A DNA stretch of 64,000 nt. It comes from an uncultured Clostridia bacterium (GTDB taxonomy: Bacteria > Bacillota > Clostridia > Oscillospirales > Acutalibacteraceae). The stretch is taken from positions 16,033-80,032 of the forward strand of contig CANQZA010000002.1 of NCBI GenBank assembly GCA_947628175.1. The letters are read 5' to 3'. The notes beneath the pieces were generated by a model that worked only from the letters and a program-made list of their open reading frames with translations, did not search any database and was not told the origin of the DNA. Positions 6,723-15,106 of this stretch are shown here, one piece after another. Position numbers and translations under genes: made by a program. Position 1 is the first letter of the stretch. The number at the start of each line of letters is the position of its first letter.

Positions 6723-7802
6723 ATGGTTATTACATTTTTTATTCTCTTTCTGCTATGTTTGTATAACATTAAGTTTTCATTAGCAGACAACATCAGATTA
6801 ACAGATAACAATATAGTTACAACCCCCCCCCGCACGAATTATCTATCAATTGACAGGACGAATTCCATTAAAGGTATTTTTATTTTATTAATCTTTATAA
6901 GCCATGCCCAAAAATATATAGAGCTTAATGATTCAATTATGAACACACTTTATTACAAATTAAACGGATTTGTGATAGGTCAGTCTGTAGTGGCTATGTT
7001 TTTATTCTACTCCGGATACGGTGTGATGTTTTCCATTTGCAAAAAGGGTGACGCTTATATAAAATCAATTCCGTCCAAAAGAGTGCTTAAAGTCCTTTTA
7101 CATTTTGACATCGCAATACTTTTGTACTTGATATTGCAGTTGGTTTTGGGAAAGCATTTTTCAATATCAAAAATTTTACTTTCCTTTACTGCATGGGAAA
7201 CGATAGGCAACAGCAACTGGTATATTTTTTCAATCCTGATTCTTTATTTAATTACATATTTTTCTTTCATGCTTTTCAAAAACAACAAAACCATCGCTTT
7301 ATCCATGACTTTTGTTCTGACCGTTGTGATGATACTGGTTTTGCGTCAATTCAAGGAAATATGGTGGTACGATACGGTCATCATTTATCCTATCGGAATG
7401 ACATATTATTTTGTTCGTGATAAGCTCGAACGGCTGTTTGACAAAAAACCGTGGGTTTATTGGCTGAGTCTGTTTGCCTTGTGCGTTTTATTTATTTTAT
7501 CTCTGCTGAAAAAAAGCAATTTTTTTGTTCTTGAGCTTAATCATATTCTTTTTACCTTTATTGTTCTTTTTGTAACGATGAAAGTTCAGATTCACAACAA
7601 AATTCTTTGCTTTTTCGGCAAAAATCTTTTTTCCGTATATATACTTCAACAACTTCCCATGATTGCTTTTTCTTACCTGGGCGTTAATAATTATCCGGCG
7701 CTGTTTCTCCTTCTCTGCCTCGCGACTACTGTGCTGATAAGTTTTCCTTTTAATTTTATTTTATCAAGGCTTGACAAGGCAGTTTTTTATAATAAAAAAT
7801 GA
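6723..7802 (+). CDS. Membrane O-acyltransferase (acyltransferase 3 family) with 5' poly-C tract
   Basis: The 359-residue protein has about ten membrane segments. It begins with one helix (residues 1-18), then a polar stretch holding the poly-C run, then the family signature NSIKGIFILLIFISHAQKY with the catalytic-type His. Members acylate (usually acetylate) exported or lipid-linked sugars. The C9 run (6823-6831) encodes TTPPR near residue 33 and is in frame as sequenced, so the gene is ON. Ten C leads to a stop about 8 codons later; eight C to a stop about 20 codons later, so either change removes the enzymatic domain. The start follows a clear cggagg site. Confidence 0.85.
   Translation: MVITFFILFLLCLYNIKFSLADNIRLTDNNIVTTPPRTNYLSIDRTNSIKGIFILLIFISHAQKYIELNDSIMNTLYYKLNGFVIGQSVVAMFLFYSGYGVMFSICKKGDAYIKSIPSKRVLKVLLHFDIAILLYLILQLVLGKHFSISKILLSFTAWETIGNSNWYIFSILILYLITYFSFMLFKNNKTIALSMTFVLTVVMILVLRQFKEIWWYDTVIIYPIGMTYYFVRDKLERLFDKKPWVYWLSLFALCVLFILSLLKKSNFFVLELNHILFTFIVLFVTMKVQIHNKILCFFGKNLFSVYILQQLPMIAFSYLGVNNYPALFLLLCLATTVLISFPFNFILSRLDKAVFYNKK
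6823..6831 (+). repeat. Poly-C tract (C9) near the 5' end of the acyltransferase gene
   Basis: Nine cytosines lie in the context atagttacaa-C9-gcacgaatta, about 100 bases into the gene. As sequenced the frame is open across the tract. A one-base gain or loss truncates the product before its first conserved acyltransferase helix, so this has the classical form of an ON/OFF switch. Confidence 0.9.
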
Positions 7803-7849
7803 TCTTAATCCTTTAAAAACACAAGTATTGTTTGGAGAAAGGAAACCAT

Positions 7850-8710
7850 ATGCATGCTTATTTGATTTTGGCTCATAACGAGTTTGAATTGCTGACAAAT
7901 TTAATCAAAGCACTTGATGACGAGCGCAATGACCTTTTTATACATATTGATAAAAAGGTTAAAAATTTTGATTTTGCGCTTTTCAAATCCATTGCAAAAA
8001 AAAGCAAACTTCACTTTTCATCACGCACCGATGTCAAGTGGGGCGATATGAGCATGGTCAATGCTGAATACTGCCTGCTGCACGCGGCGCTTGACAGCGG
8101 CAAAAAGTATGATTTTGTTCATCTCGTTTCCGGCGTTGACATTCCTCTGCTCAATCAAAACGATATGCATAAATTCTTTGATTCAAATGCGGGAAAAGAA
8201 TTTATACACTTTGGTCATAAAGAGCTTTTGCCCGCTGAATTTCAGCGCGTTGCGTACTATCACTTTGCAACGGGCAGGCGCAACTACTTTAACCGCCTGA
8301 TAACAAAAACAGAATCTGTTTTAGGCAGGCTTCTGGGAATTAACCGTGTTAAAAACCTAACCGTTCAGCGCGGCTCTCAGTGGTTCAGCATTACAGGCGA
8401 TTTTGCAAATTATCTTCTCTCAAAAGAAGAATTTGTTAAAAGGCAGTTTAAACATACCTTTATTCCTGATGAATTTTTTGTTCAGACCGTTTTTATAAAT
8501 TCCCCGTTTAAGGACAATCTGTTTCACAGGGAGTTTGACAATTCTCATCTCGGCTGCCTCAGATATACCGACTGGCAGCGCGGATATCCGTACACCTTCA
8601 GAAACGAGGATTATGATGAAATTGTCAACTGCTCCTGCCTGTTCGCGAGAAAATTCTCAAACGCTGTTGACAGTGAAATAACAAAGAGACTGTATGAACG
8701 CATATTGTAA
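7850..8710 (+). CDS. GT14-type (Core-2/I-branching) beta-N-acetylglucosaminyl/xylosyltransferase
   Basis: The ORF track starts at a TTG (7832), but a strong site (ggagaaagga) precedes the ATG at 7850, giving 286 residues. The N-terminus HAYLILAHNEFELL, then IHIDKK, VKWGDMSMV, HLVSGVDIPL and QWFSITGDF with IPDEFFVQT follow the branching-enzyme (GT14) order seen in bacterial homologues. It is probably a cytoplasmic transferase adding a branch sugar to the locus glycan. It is the last gene of the plus-strand block and is followed by a strong bidirectional terminator. The family call is good; the sugar is not known. Confidence 0.85.
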   Translation: MHAYLILAHNEFELLTNLIKALDDERNDLFIHIDKKVKNFDFALFKSIAKKSKLHFSSRTDVKWGDMSMVNAEYCLLHAALDSGKKYDFVHLVSGVDIPLLNQNDMHKFFDSNAGKEFIHFGHKELLPAEFQRVAYYHFATGRRNYFNRLITKTESVLGRLLGINRVKNLTVQRGSQWFSITGDFANYLLSKEEFVKRQFKHTFIPDEFFVQTVFINSPFKDNLFHREFDNSHLGCLRYTDWQRGYPYTFRNEDYDEIVNCSCLFARKFSNAVDSEITKRLYERIL

Positions 8711-8758
8711 AACGAACAAGACGCCGATTAAAGCGTTTTATTTCAAAAGGATTTAATT

Positions 8759-8791
8759 AAAAGACCGAAAGCTTTTTGCTTTCGGTCTTTT
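8759..8791. terminator. Bidirectional terminator between glycan locus and CDP-glycerol transferase
   Basis: A perfect stem AAGACCGAAAGC / GCTTTCGGTCTT with a short T-rich loop is flanked by A and T runs, so it can end both the plus-strand glycan operon and the convergent minus-strand gene. Confidence 0.9.
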
Positions 8792-8803
8792 GGTGTTATT
8801 TGG

Positions 8804-10144
8804 TTATATTTCTTCAATTACTTTTTCAGTTACTCTTTTTGCGGCATGACCGTCATCAAGATAGTTGAATTTTTTATTAAAGGCATCATATTTTTGCTTG
8901 TATACATCCCCGTAGTTTTGCGCATTTTTAATGGCTTTGACAAGCTCATCCTCCGTTCTGACGATAGGACCGGGCAGCTCGTCAAGGTCAATATAAAATC
9001 CTCTGATTTCCGAGCCGTACGCCTCAAGATCGTACATATAAAAAATTTCAGGTCTTTTCAAATTAGCGTAATCAAAGAATACGGAAGAATAATCGGTAAC
9101 AAGCATATCCGATATCACATAAAGGTGATTTATGTCATTCACTTTTGACACATCATAGACAAAACCGGAATAACGCTTGAAATCAAATGAATTCGCAACA
9201 AGATAATGCGCCCTGAAGAGAATGATATAATCATCTGAAAGCCGCTTTTTAAGCGCGTCAAAGTCAACTTCTGTTTCATAAACATATCCCACTCCCGACT
9301 TATGCTGATTATCGCGCCAAGTCGGAGCATAGAGAATACACTTTTTCCCGTCGGGAATAGAGAGCTGCTTTTTTATCCTGATTACATCATCAGCCGTATA
9401 GGTTATGAGAAAATCATTCCTCGGATAGCCAAGCTCAACAACGGTATCCTCTCTTCCGGTATGATTAAGATTCCACGCTGAAATGAATTTTTCGGCAGCA
9501 AAATGAGACGGAGCGAGAATATATTTGAATTTTTCGGCGTCTATCCTGTATTTTTCCCGAATTTCCGTTTTTGAGTTCATCGCATTATCTGATATTTTTA
9601 TATCGTATCCGAGCCTTTTAAGCGGCGTGCCGTGCCAAAGCTGGATATATACCTGATCTTTCTTCGGATATATATGGTCGGACATCCTGTAATTATAAAT
9701 CCAGTATTTGGCAGTTGCGCAGGTTTTTTCGTAATCCGGGGTGTTTACGGTCGTGATATAGGTATTGGGGTTGTCCAAAACAAAGGTGAACTGCTTTGGA
9801 TTTCTGAACGCCCAGACAAATTTATAATCCTCAAAGCGCTCGTCCGTCAGCATATATTCATAAATAGCCTTGGGGCTGTCGCCGTAGCTCCTGCCGTCAA
9901 AGGTTGAAAACAGGATGACCTTTTCGTCTGTTTTGATTTTTGATTTTAATTTGTCGTAATTTTTCTTTCTGCTATCGAGGAGGATTTTTCTTGACTCCTT
10001 GCGAAAGCGATCCTTCCTTTTGGCAACATTAACGGCAAATTTTTTGAAAGGGCTGATGATATCCTCTTTCACATTCCTTTTCCCCGGAGCATAAAGCGTT
10101 TCAATATTGCTTTTATCCAGCCACAAAATCCTCACCCCCTGCAC
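8804..10144 (-). CDS. CDP-glycerol:poly(glycerophosphate) glycerophosphotransferase (TagB/TagF-like)
   Basis: The protein shows the family motifs in order: ILFSTFDGRSYGDSPKAIYEY (about residues 75-95), QLWHGTPLKRLGYDI, VELGYPRNDFL, YAPTWRDN and VTDYSSVFFDYANLKRP near the C-terminus. These enzymes move glycerol phosphate from CDP-glycerol to a lipid-linked acceptor in teichoic-acid or teichoic-like glycan synthesis on the cytoplasmic membrane face. There is no membrane segment. The ORF begins at a GTG (10144), but a strong gggggtgagg sits just before a TTG at 10126, so the true start may be six codons in. It is convergent to the glycan locus and may belong to the same surface-polymer programme. 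Confidence 0.88.
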   Translation of the reverse strand: MQGVRILWLDKSNIETLYAPGKRNVKEDIISPFKKFAVNVAKRKDRFRKESRKILLDSRKKNYDKLKSKIKTDEKVILFSTFDGRSYGDSPKAIYEYMLTDERFEDYKFVWAFRNPKQFTFVLDNPNTYITTVNTPDYEKTCATAKYWIYNYRMSDHIYPKKDQVYIQLWHGTPLKRLGYDIKISDNAMNSKTEIREKYRIDAEKFKYILAPSHFAAEKFISAWNLNHTGREDTVVELGYPRNDFLITYTADDVIRIKKQLSIPDGKKCILYAPTWRDNQHKSGVGYVYETEVDFDALKKRLSDDYIILFRAHYLVANSFDFKRYSGFVYDVSKVNDINHLYVISDMLVTDYSSVFFDYANLKRPEIFYMYDLEAYGSEIRGFYIDLDELPGPIVRTEDELVKAIKNAQNYGDVYKQKYDAFNKKFNYLDDGHAAKRVTEKVIEEI

Positions 10145-10190
10145 GATTTATTATACCCTGTTTTATTCGGGATTTCTGCTTTTGACTTTT

Positions 10191-11477
10191 TTACTTTTTA
10201 GGCATAATTTTATCCGTACCGCCCATGTACATACGAAGCGCCTGCGGAATTTTTACACTGCCGTCCGGCTGAAGGTTATTTTCAAGAAAAGCGATTAACA
10301 TTCTCGGCGGAGCAACAACCGTATTATTGAGCGTATGAGCAAGATAGTTGCCGTTTTCGCCCTTTATCCTTATTTTCAGTCTCCTTGCCTGCGCGTCAGT
10401 GAGGTTTGAACACGAGCCGACCTCAAAATATTTTTTCTGCCTCGGCGACCATGCCTCAACATCAATCGACTTGACCTTAAGATCCGCCAGATCTCCCGAA
10501 CAGCACTCCAGTGTGCGCACTGGAATATCAAGACTGACAAACAAATCGACGGTATTCTTCCACAGCCTGTCAAACCAGATTGCCGACTCTTCCGGTTTGC
10601 AAACGACAACCATTTCCTGTTTTTCAAACTGGTGAATACGGTAAACGCCTCTTTCTTCTATACCATGAGCTCCCTTTTCCTTTCTGAAGCATGGGGAATA
10701 GGATGTAAGCATTTTCGGGAGTTCGCTTTCGGGAGTGATTGTATCAATGAATTTACCTATCATTGAATGCTCTGAGGTGCCTATAAGATAGAGGTCTTCA
10801 CCCTCTATTTTGTACATCATGGCATCCATTTCCTCAAAGCTCATAACGCCTGTAACCACATTGGAGCGAATCATAAACGGAGGCACAACATAGGTGAAAC
10901 CTCTGTCAATCATAAAGTCTCTCGCATAGCTGATTACTGCGCTGTGCAGCCTTGCGATATCCCCCATAAGGTAGTAAAATCCGTTTCCGGCCACTTTGCC
11001 GGCAGCCTCAAGGTCAATACCGTCAAAAGTCTCCATAATATCGGTATGATAAGGGATATCAAAATCGGGAACAACAGGCTCACCGAATCTCTCAACCTCA
11101 ACATTTTCGCTGTCGTCTTTTCCGATAGGCACCGAATCGTCAATTATATTCGGAATGGACATCATAATGGATGTCACTCTTTCGTTCATTTCCTTTTCTT
11201 TTGCGGCAAGTTCTTCAAGCTCCCTTGCCTGCGCGTTTACCTCTTCACGCAGTGCCATTCCCTCTTCCTTTTTGCCCTGCGCCATAAGTGCGCCGATTTC
11301 CTTGGACAGCCTGTTTCGGTTTGCACGAAGCTCATCCGCCCGTGAAATGGCAACTCTTCTCTCCTCATCAAGCGCAATGACCTCGTCAACAAGCGAAAGT
11401 TTTTTATCCTGAAATTTCTTTTTTATGTTTTCCTTTACGACTTCGGGATTTTCTCTTACAAATTTAATATCAAGCAT
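10191..11477 (-). CDS. serS: Seryl-tRNA synthetase
   Basis: The 428-residue length is standard. The first 110 residues form the long antiparallel coiled-coil arm (rich in E, K, A and L) that binds the long variable arm of tRNA-Ser. The class II core follows, with YLIGTSEHSMIG, the motif 2 region CFRKEKGAHGIEERGVYRIHQFEKQEM and motif 3 near the end (NNTVVAPPRMLIAFLEN). It charges tRNA-Ser with serine. It follows parB by 3 bp on the same strand, so it is transcribed with the chromosome-partition genes. I see no T-box in front of it. Confidence 0.97.
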   Translation of the reverse strand: MLDIKFVRENPEVVKENIKKKFQDKKLSLVDEVIALDEERRVAISRADELRANRNRLSKEIGALMAQGKKEEGMALREEVNAQARELEELAAKEKEMNERVTSIMMSIPNIIDDSVPIGKDDSENVEVERFGEPVVPDFDIPYHTDIMETFDGIDLEAAGKVAGNGFYYLMGDIARLHSAVISYARDFMIDRGFTYVVPPFMIRSNVVTGVMSFEEMDAMMYKIEGEDLYLIGTSEHSMIGKFIDTITPESELPKMLTSYSPCFRKEKGAHGIEERGVYRIHQFEKQEMVVVCKPEESAIWFDRLWKNTVDLFVSLDIPVRTLECCSGDLADLKVKSIDVEAWSPRQKKYFEVGSCSNLTDAQARRLKIRIKGENGNYLAHTLNNTVVAPPRMLIAFLENNLQPDGSVKIPQALRMYMGGTDKIMPKK

Positions 11478-11480
11478 AAA

Positions 11481-12332
11481 TCATTCTCCTAATCTGTTTG
11501 CAATATCTTTTAAATCGTCGGCGGAATAAAATTCTATTTCCAATGTTCCCTTACCCCTGCCGTTATAAACTTTGACACGCCTGCCGAGCACCTCGGAAAG
11601 CGAAAGCTCCACCTCATCATAAAACGAATCACGCCTTTTTGTGTGAAGTCTGCCTGTTGCGTCGCTTCTCGGCGTCATTTTTGCAAGACGCTCGACATCC
11701 CTTACGGTTAATTTGTTTTTGATTATATTTTGTGCTGCCTCATATATGAGCGCCTCATTCTCAAACGCAAGCAGAGCCCTTGCGTGTCCGGCTGATAGTT
11801 CGCCGCTTCTTGTCATATCCCGAACTTCGGGCGGAAGCTTGAGGAGCCGGAGTGAATTTGCTATCGCAGGGCGGGATTTTCCAACTGAAACAGCAACATC
11901 CTCCTGTGTAAAGCCGCACCTGTCAATCAGCGCTTGCAGACCCTCAGCCTCTTCAATAGGGTTCAAATCTTCTCTCTGGAGGTTTTCTATAATAGCAATC
12001 TCCATTGTTTCTGTGTCAGATAGCTCCTTTACAACAACAGGAACCTCTTTCAAGCCTGCCATTCGGGACGCGCGCCAACGGCGTTCTCCTGCGACAAGCT
12101 GATAACCGCCGTTCGCAAGCGGTCTGACCAAGAGCGGCTGCAACACACCGTGCTGGGTGATGCTGTCCGCCAGCTCCTGAAGCGTACCTTCGTCAAAAGT
12201 TTTTCTGGGCTGTTCCTTGTTCGGAATAATTTCATTTAAAGGCAAGGTGTTTGTTGCAACCATATTATCAACAGAATTTTCGAGCATCAAAGCACCCAGA
12301 CCTTTACCCAGAGCCGATTGTTTTTTCGCCAT
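11481..12332 (-). CDS. parB: Chromosome partitioning protein ParB (Spo0J)
   Basis: The 283-residue protein has an N-terminal LGKGLGALM peptide typical of ParB, which stimulates the ParA ATPase. The ParB/Srx CTPase domain follows, with PNKEQPRKTFDE, then AGERRWRASR and ENLQREDLNPIEEA. A helix-turn-helix (about residues 125-165) binds parS, and a C-terminal dimerisation domain ends the protein. It loads on parS as a CTP-dependent clamp and organises the origin region. The start ATG is preceded by gaggtg. It sits directly after parA, and two parS-like sites lie upstream of parA. Confidence 0.95.
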   Translation of the reverse strand: MAKKQSALGKGLGALMLENSVDNMVATNTLPLNEIIPNKEQPRKTFDEGTLQELADSITQHGVLQPLLVRPLANGGYQLVAGERRWRASRMAGLKEVPVVVKELSDTETMEIAIIENLQREDLNPIEEAEGLQALIDRCGFTQEDVAVSVGKSRPAIANSLRLLKLPPEVRDMTRSGELSAGHARALLAFENEALIYEAAQNIIKNKLTVRDVERLAKMTPRSDATGRLHTKRRDSFYDEVELSLSEVLGRRVKVYNGRGKGTLEIEFYSADDLKDIANRLGE

Positions 12333-12372
12333 AACACACCTCTATCTCTCTTTCGGATAAGTCATTCAATAT

Positions 12373-13137
12373 TTATTTGTTTTTCTTTAAAAATTCATCT
12401 GCCAGCTTTTTATAGGCAAAACTCGGCTTGGAATATTTTTCATAATACATCACCGGCTCGCCGAAGCTCGGTGCTTCTGCAAGTTTTACGCTGCGTGGTA
12501 TCATTGTCTTATACGCCTTTGCCGGAAAAAATTTTTCCACCTCTGAAATAACCTGTTGATTCAGCTTGAGACGGCTGTCATACATTGTAAAAACAACACC
12601 TTCAATTTCAAGATGTTCATTATAATGCTGCTTTACTGTCCGTATTGTTCCAAGAAGCTGGCTCAGTCCCTCAAGCGCATAGTATTCACACTGCAATGGA
12701 ACGATAACGGTATCAGATGCAGTTAATGCGTTAAGACTCAGAAGACCGAGACTCGGCGGACAATCTATGATGATATAGTCATATTCCATAATAAGAGGGG
12801 ACAACGCCTTTTTAAGAACAGAAAATCTGTTTTCATTCTCTGCGAGTTCAAGCTCCGCACCTGCCAGGTTCATATCAGCAGGCAGAATGGAAAGATTTTT
12901 AAATTTCGTCTCTATAACTGCCTCTTTTGCCAAAACATCATTTATAAGTATATCATAAGTGGAGTTTTCTATTTCCGCCTTATCTATACCGACACCGCTT
13001 GTGGAATTTCCCTGCGGATCCGCATCGACGAGCAGCGTCTTTTTTCCCTTTAATCCCAGAGCGGCAGAAAAGTTGATGCATGTGGTTGTTTTGCCTACTC
13101 CGCCTTTCTGATTAAATATAGACACGGTTTTACCCAT
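12373..13137 (-). CDS. parA: Chromosome partitioning ATPase ParA (Soj)
   Basis: The ORF extends upstream, but the family start MGKTVSIFNQKGGVGKTTT and a strong ggaggtg site fix the ATG at 13137, giving 254 residues. Motifs are the deviant Walker A KGGVGKTTT (about residues 11-19), DADPQGNST and DCPPSLG. It is a nucleoid-associated ATPase that works with ParB in origin segregation and, in Bacillus, also modulates DnaA. The 26 codons in front of the chosen start contain a parS-like site and are probably the promoter/operator region rather than coding sequence. Confidence 0.96.
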   Translation of the reverse strand: MGKTVSIFNQKGGVGKTTTCINFSAALGLKGKKTLLVDADPQGNSTSGVGIDKAEIENSTYDILINDVLAKEAVIETKFKNLSILPADMNLAGAELELAENENRFSVLKKALSPLIMEYDYIIIDCPPSLGLLSLNALTASDTVIVPLQCEYYALEGLSQLLGTIRTVKQHYNEHLEIEGVVFTMYDSRLKLNQQVISEVEKFFPAKAYKTMIPRSVKLAEAPSFGEPVMYYEKYSKPSFAYKKLADEFLKKNK

Positions 13138-13192
13138 ATATAACTGCACCTCCGTGAAGATAATTATACTACATTTTAGCACTACACACAAG

Positions 13193-13208
13193 TGTTTCAC
13201 ATGAAACA
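13193..13208. promoter_or_regulatory. parS-like ParB binding site 1
   Basis: TGTTTCACATGAAACA matches the Firmicutes parS consensus TGTTTCACGTGAAACA at 15 of 16 positions, with A for G at the centre. It lies 56 bp upstream of the parA start. ParB (or possibly Noc) binding here could also autoregulate parA-parB. Confidence 0.8.
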
Positions 13209-13259
13209 ATACCATTTTTTATTTTAAGCTCTTTTTACGGACAATATACAATAGATAAA

Positions 13260-13275
13260 TGTTTCACATGAAACA
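13260..13275. promoter_or_regulatory. parS-like ParB binding site 2
   Basis: A second, identical TGTTTCACATGAAACA lies 67 bp from the first. Two copies of the same one-base variant suggest that this is the preferred local form of parS. Confidence 0.8.
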
Positions 13276-13308
13276 TAAAAAAACCTGCCCCTGTTAAAAA
13301 AGGGCAGG
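13276..13308 (-). terminator. Rho-independent terminator (minus strand) upstream of parA
   Basis: CCTGCCC / GGGCAGG form a stem around an A/T-rich loop, followed on the minus strand by a run of seven T. It would stop transcripts arriving from noc before parA. Confidence 0.75.
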
Positions 13309-13427
13309 ATGACAAACAGTACCTATTGCTGTTTTGCACAATAACGCAGGCTTACATATTTTCTTGATAAAAAATACAGGCAGTGTTTTTTTATATCAAA
13401 AACAAGACAATTCTGCTCCTAAAAACA

Positions 13428-13455
13428 GAAAAAACGAGCTTTCGCCCGTTTTTTC
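13428..13455 (-). terminator. Terminator hairpin after noc
   Basis: GAAAAAACG and CGTTTTTTC form a symmetric stem with a short loop, 44 bp after the noc stop codon. The U-rich arm makes it a likely terminator. Confidence 0.65.
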
Positions 13456-13498
13456 CGCGTGATGAAAAGAGGAGAATATGTTAAAACGGTTTCCCGTT

Positions 13499-14296
13499 TT
13501 AAGCGGAGTTAATGCACTTGCGTGCTTCCTTGGGTATGCGTACCCTGAATTCTATATAATCGTCAGTCTCCGTTTTGTCGGATTCCGCGTTAATTCCTGC
13601 CTCTTGCATAGTCTGTATAGCTTTATTTACAGTATTTACAAAAATTCGCACATCTTTAAATATTTTTACCACATTATGGCGGGGTTTGACCTTTTTATCG
13701 GTCAGATTATCTATATAAGCCTCCGTCTGCTCAACTGTAAGCTGTTTTTCCTTGATAATCTTAAGGGTTGTCCACATATCCTTGTCGTTTTCGAGCCTGA
13801 GAAGTGCGCGTGCGTGGCGTTCGGTCAGCCTTTCCTTTTCTATAAAATATCTGACATCAACCGGCAGTCTCAGCAGTCTCAGCTTATTTGAAAGCGCGGA
13901 CTGACTCTTTCCGAGCTTTTTTCCGATCTGCTCCTGCGTCATTCCAAAATGATTCATAAGCTGGCTTATTGCCTGTGCCTCTTCAAAAAAATCAAGGTCA
14001 CTTCTCTGAATATTCTCTAAAATAGAGTAGACAGCACTTGATTCATAGTCACATTCAATAACAATGCAGGGAACGGTCTGAAGATTCGCAAGTATAGCTG
14101 CTCTGAGCCGTCTTTCGCCCGCAACGACTTCATAATAATCGCTGTTATTTATCTGTCGGCACAGAAGAGGCTGCAATATGCCGTTTTCCTTTATTGAATC
14201 TGCAAGAGAGAGCATATCGTCGCTTTTAAACTGCTTTCTCGGCTGATAGGGGTTTGGCAGTAATTTTTCTGTAGGAATCTGTATTACCTGTTCCAC
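13499..14296 (-). CDS. noc: ParB-family nucleoid occlusion protein Noc
   Basis: The 265-residue ParB paralogue has PNPYQPRKQF near the N-terminus, VVAGERRLRAA and ENIQRSDLDFFEEA in the CTPase domain, and a helix-turn-helix around residues 115-155 (MTQEQIGKKLGKSQSALSNK). It lacks the ParA-stimulating LGKGL peptide of ParB. Being next to rsmG and having short basic N-terminal residues fits Noc, which binds its own sites and keeps FtsZ away from the nucleoid. The GTG start is preceded by ggagctgagg. It is separated from rsmG by a terminator and is probably transcribed separately. Confidence 0.88.
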   Translation of the reverse strand: MEQVIQIPTEKLLPNPYQPRKQFKSDDMLSLADSIKENGILQPLLCRQINNSDYYEVVAGERRLRAAILANLQTVPCIVIECDYESSAVYSILENIQRSDLDFFEEAQAISQLMNHFGMTQEQIGKKLGKSQSALSNKLRLLRLPVDVRYFIEKERLTERHARALLRLENDKDMWTTLKIIKEKQLTVEQTEAYIDNLTDKKVKPRHNVVKIFKDVRIFVNTVNKAIQTMQEAGINAESDKTETDDYIEFRVRIPKEARKCINSA

Positions 14297-14337
14297 TTAC
14301 CTCAGCTCCTTGACATTACTATATCATAAAGTATTAC

Positions 14338-14369
14338 AAAAAAAAAGGATTTTTCATCGTGAAAAATCC
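14338..14369 (-). terminator. Terminator after rsmG
   Basis: The stem GGATTTTTCA / TGAAAAATCC is followed on the minus strand by nine T. It lies just after the rsmG stop codon and would end the long rpmH-to-rsmG operon. Confidence 0.85.
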
Positions 14370-14395
14370 TTTCCTTTCGACTTGTATTTATCTTT

Positions 14396-15106
14396 TTATA
14401 GAGGCTTGGTATCTATTTTTTTTGCTTTTCTGGGATATTTTGTCGGAGTCTGCGATATCTTTCTTAAAATAATGATTGTTCTTGCATCGCCGTTGGGAAG
14501 TGTAAATTCCGCTGTTTTTGCGACCTCCGCGCCCAAAACGCGAATTGCGTTGTTGGCTTTTGCAAGCTCTTCCGCTCCGCCGGAGCCTTTCATTGCAATG
14601 AAAAGCCCGCCCACCTTTACAAGGGGAATACAATATTCGCACAAAATGTTGAGCGGAGCAACCGCCCTTGCCACCGCGTAATCATATTGTTCACGGTATT
14701 TGCTGCTGCGGCCCACCTCTTCCGCACGCTGATGTATTGTTTCACCGAAAAGGCCTGATGTTCTCAATACATCTCTGATAAAGCCAAGCTTTTTGCCGAC
14801 ACTGTCAACAAATGTAACATCGAGTTGCGGATTTGCCATAAGAAGGGGCATACCGGGAAAGCCCGCGCCGCTGCCGATATCTATTACTTTTTCGTTTGGT
14901 TTCATATTAACATATTTAAATATATACAGGCAGTCAATAAAATGCTTGTAAAGAATTTCATCCGGGTCCGTAATTGCAGTTAAATTAACATGCTCATTCC
15001 ACCTGACAAGCCTTTCCGCGTAATTGTCAAATCTCTCGATGCCGTAATCGCCCAAATCCACGCCGAGCTTTTCTGTTTCACGGGCTAACAAATCATAGTT
15101 AATCAT
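14396..15106 (-). CDS. rsmG: 16S rRNA (guanine527-N7)-methyltransferase
   Basis: The 236-residue SAM-dependent methyltransferase has the RsmG hallmarks: [19 protein letters not shown] near residue 40, the SAM loop [15 protein letters not shown] (about residues 76-90), [11 protein letters not shown] and [12 protein letters not shown]. It methylates N7 of G527 in 16S rRNA. Its ATG overlaps the mnmG stop as ATGA, so the genes are translationally coupled. The mnmG-rsmG pairing is typical of Firmicutes. Confidence 0.96.
   Translation of the reverse strand: MINYDLLARETEKLGVDLGDYGIERFDNYAERLVRWNEHVNLTAITDPDEILYKHFIDCLYIFKYVNMKPNEKVIDIGSGAGFPGMPLLMANPQLDVTFVDSVGKKLGFIRDVLRTSGLFGETIHQRAEEVGRSSKYREQYDYAVARAVAPLNILCEYCIPLVKVGGLFIAMKGSGGAEELAKANNAIRVLGAEVAKTAEFTLPNGDARTIIILRKISQTPTKYPRKAKKIDTKPL

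Larger units (their letters stand above)
13138..13498. other. noc-parA intergenic region with parS-like sites and terminators
   Basis: This 361-bp stretch contains no credible gene. It holds the noc terminator hairpin near 13428-13455, a second hairpin with a T run on the minus strand near 13276-13308, and two parS-like sites at 13193 and 13260. The parA promoter should lie between the second hairpin and 13150, but I could not pick one out with confidence. Confidence 0.7.
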
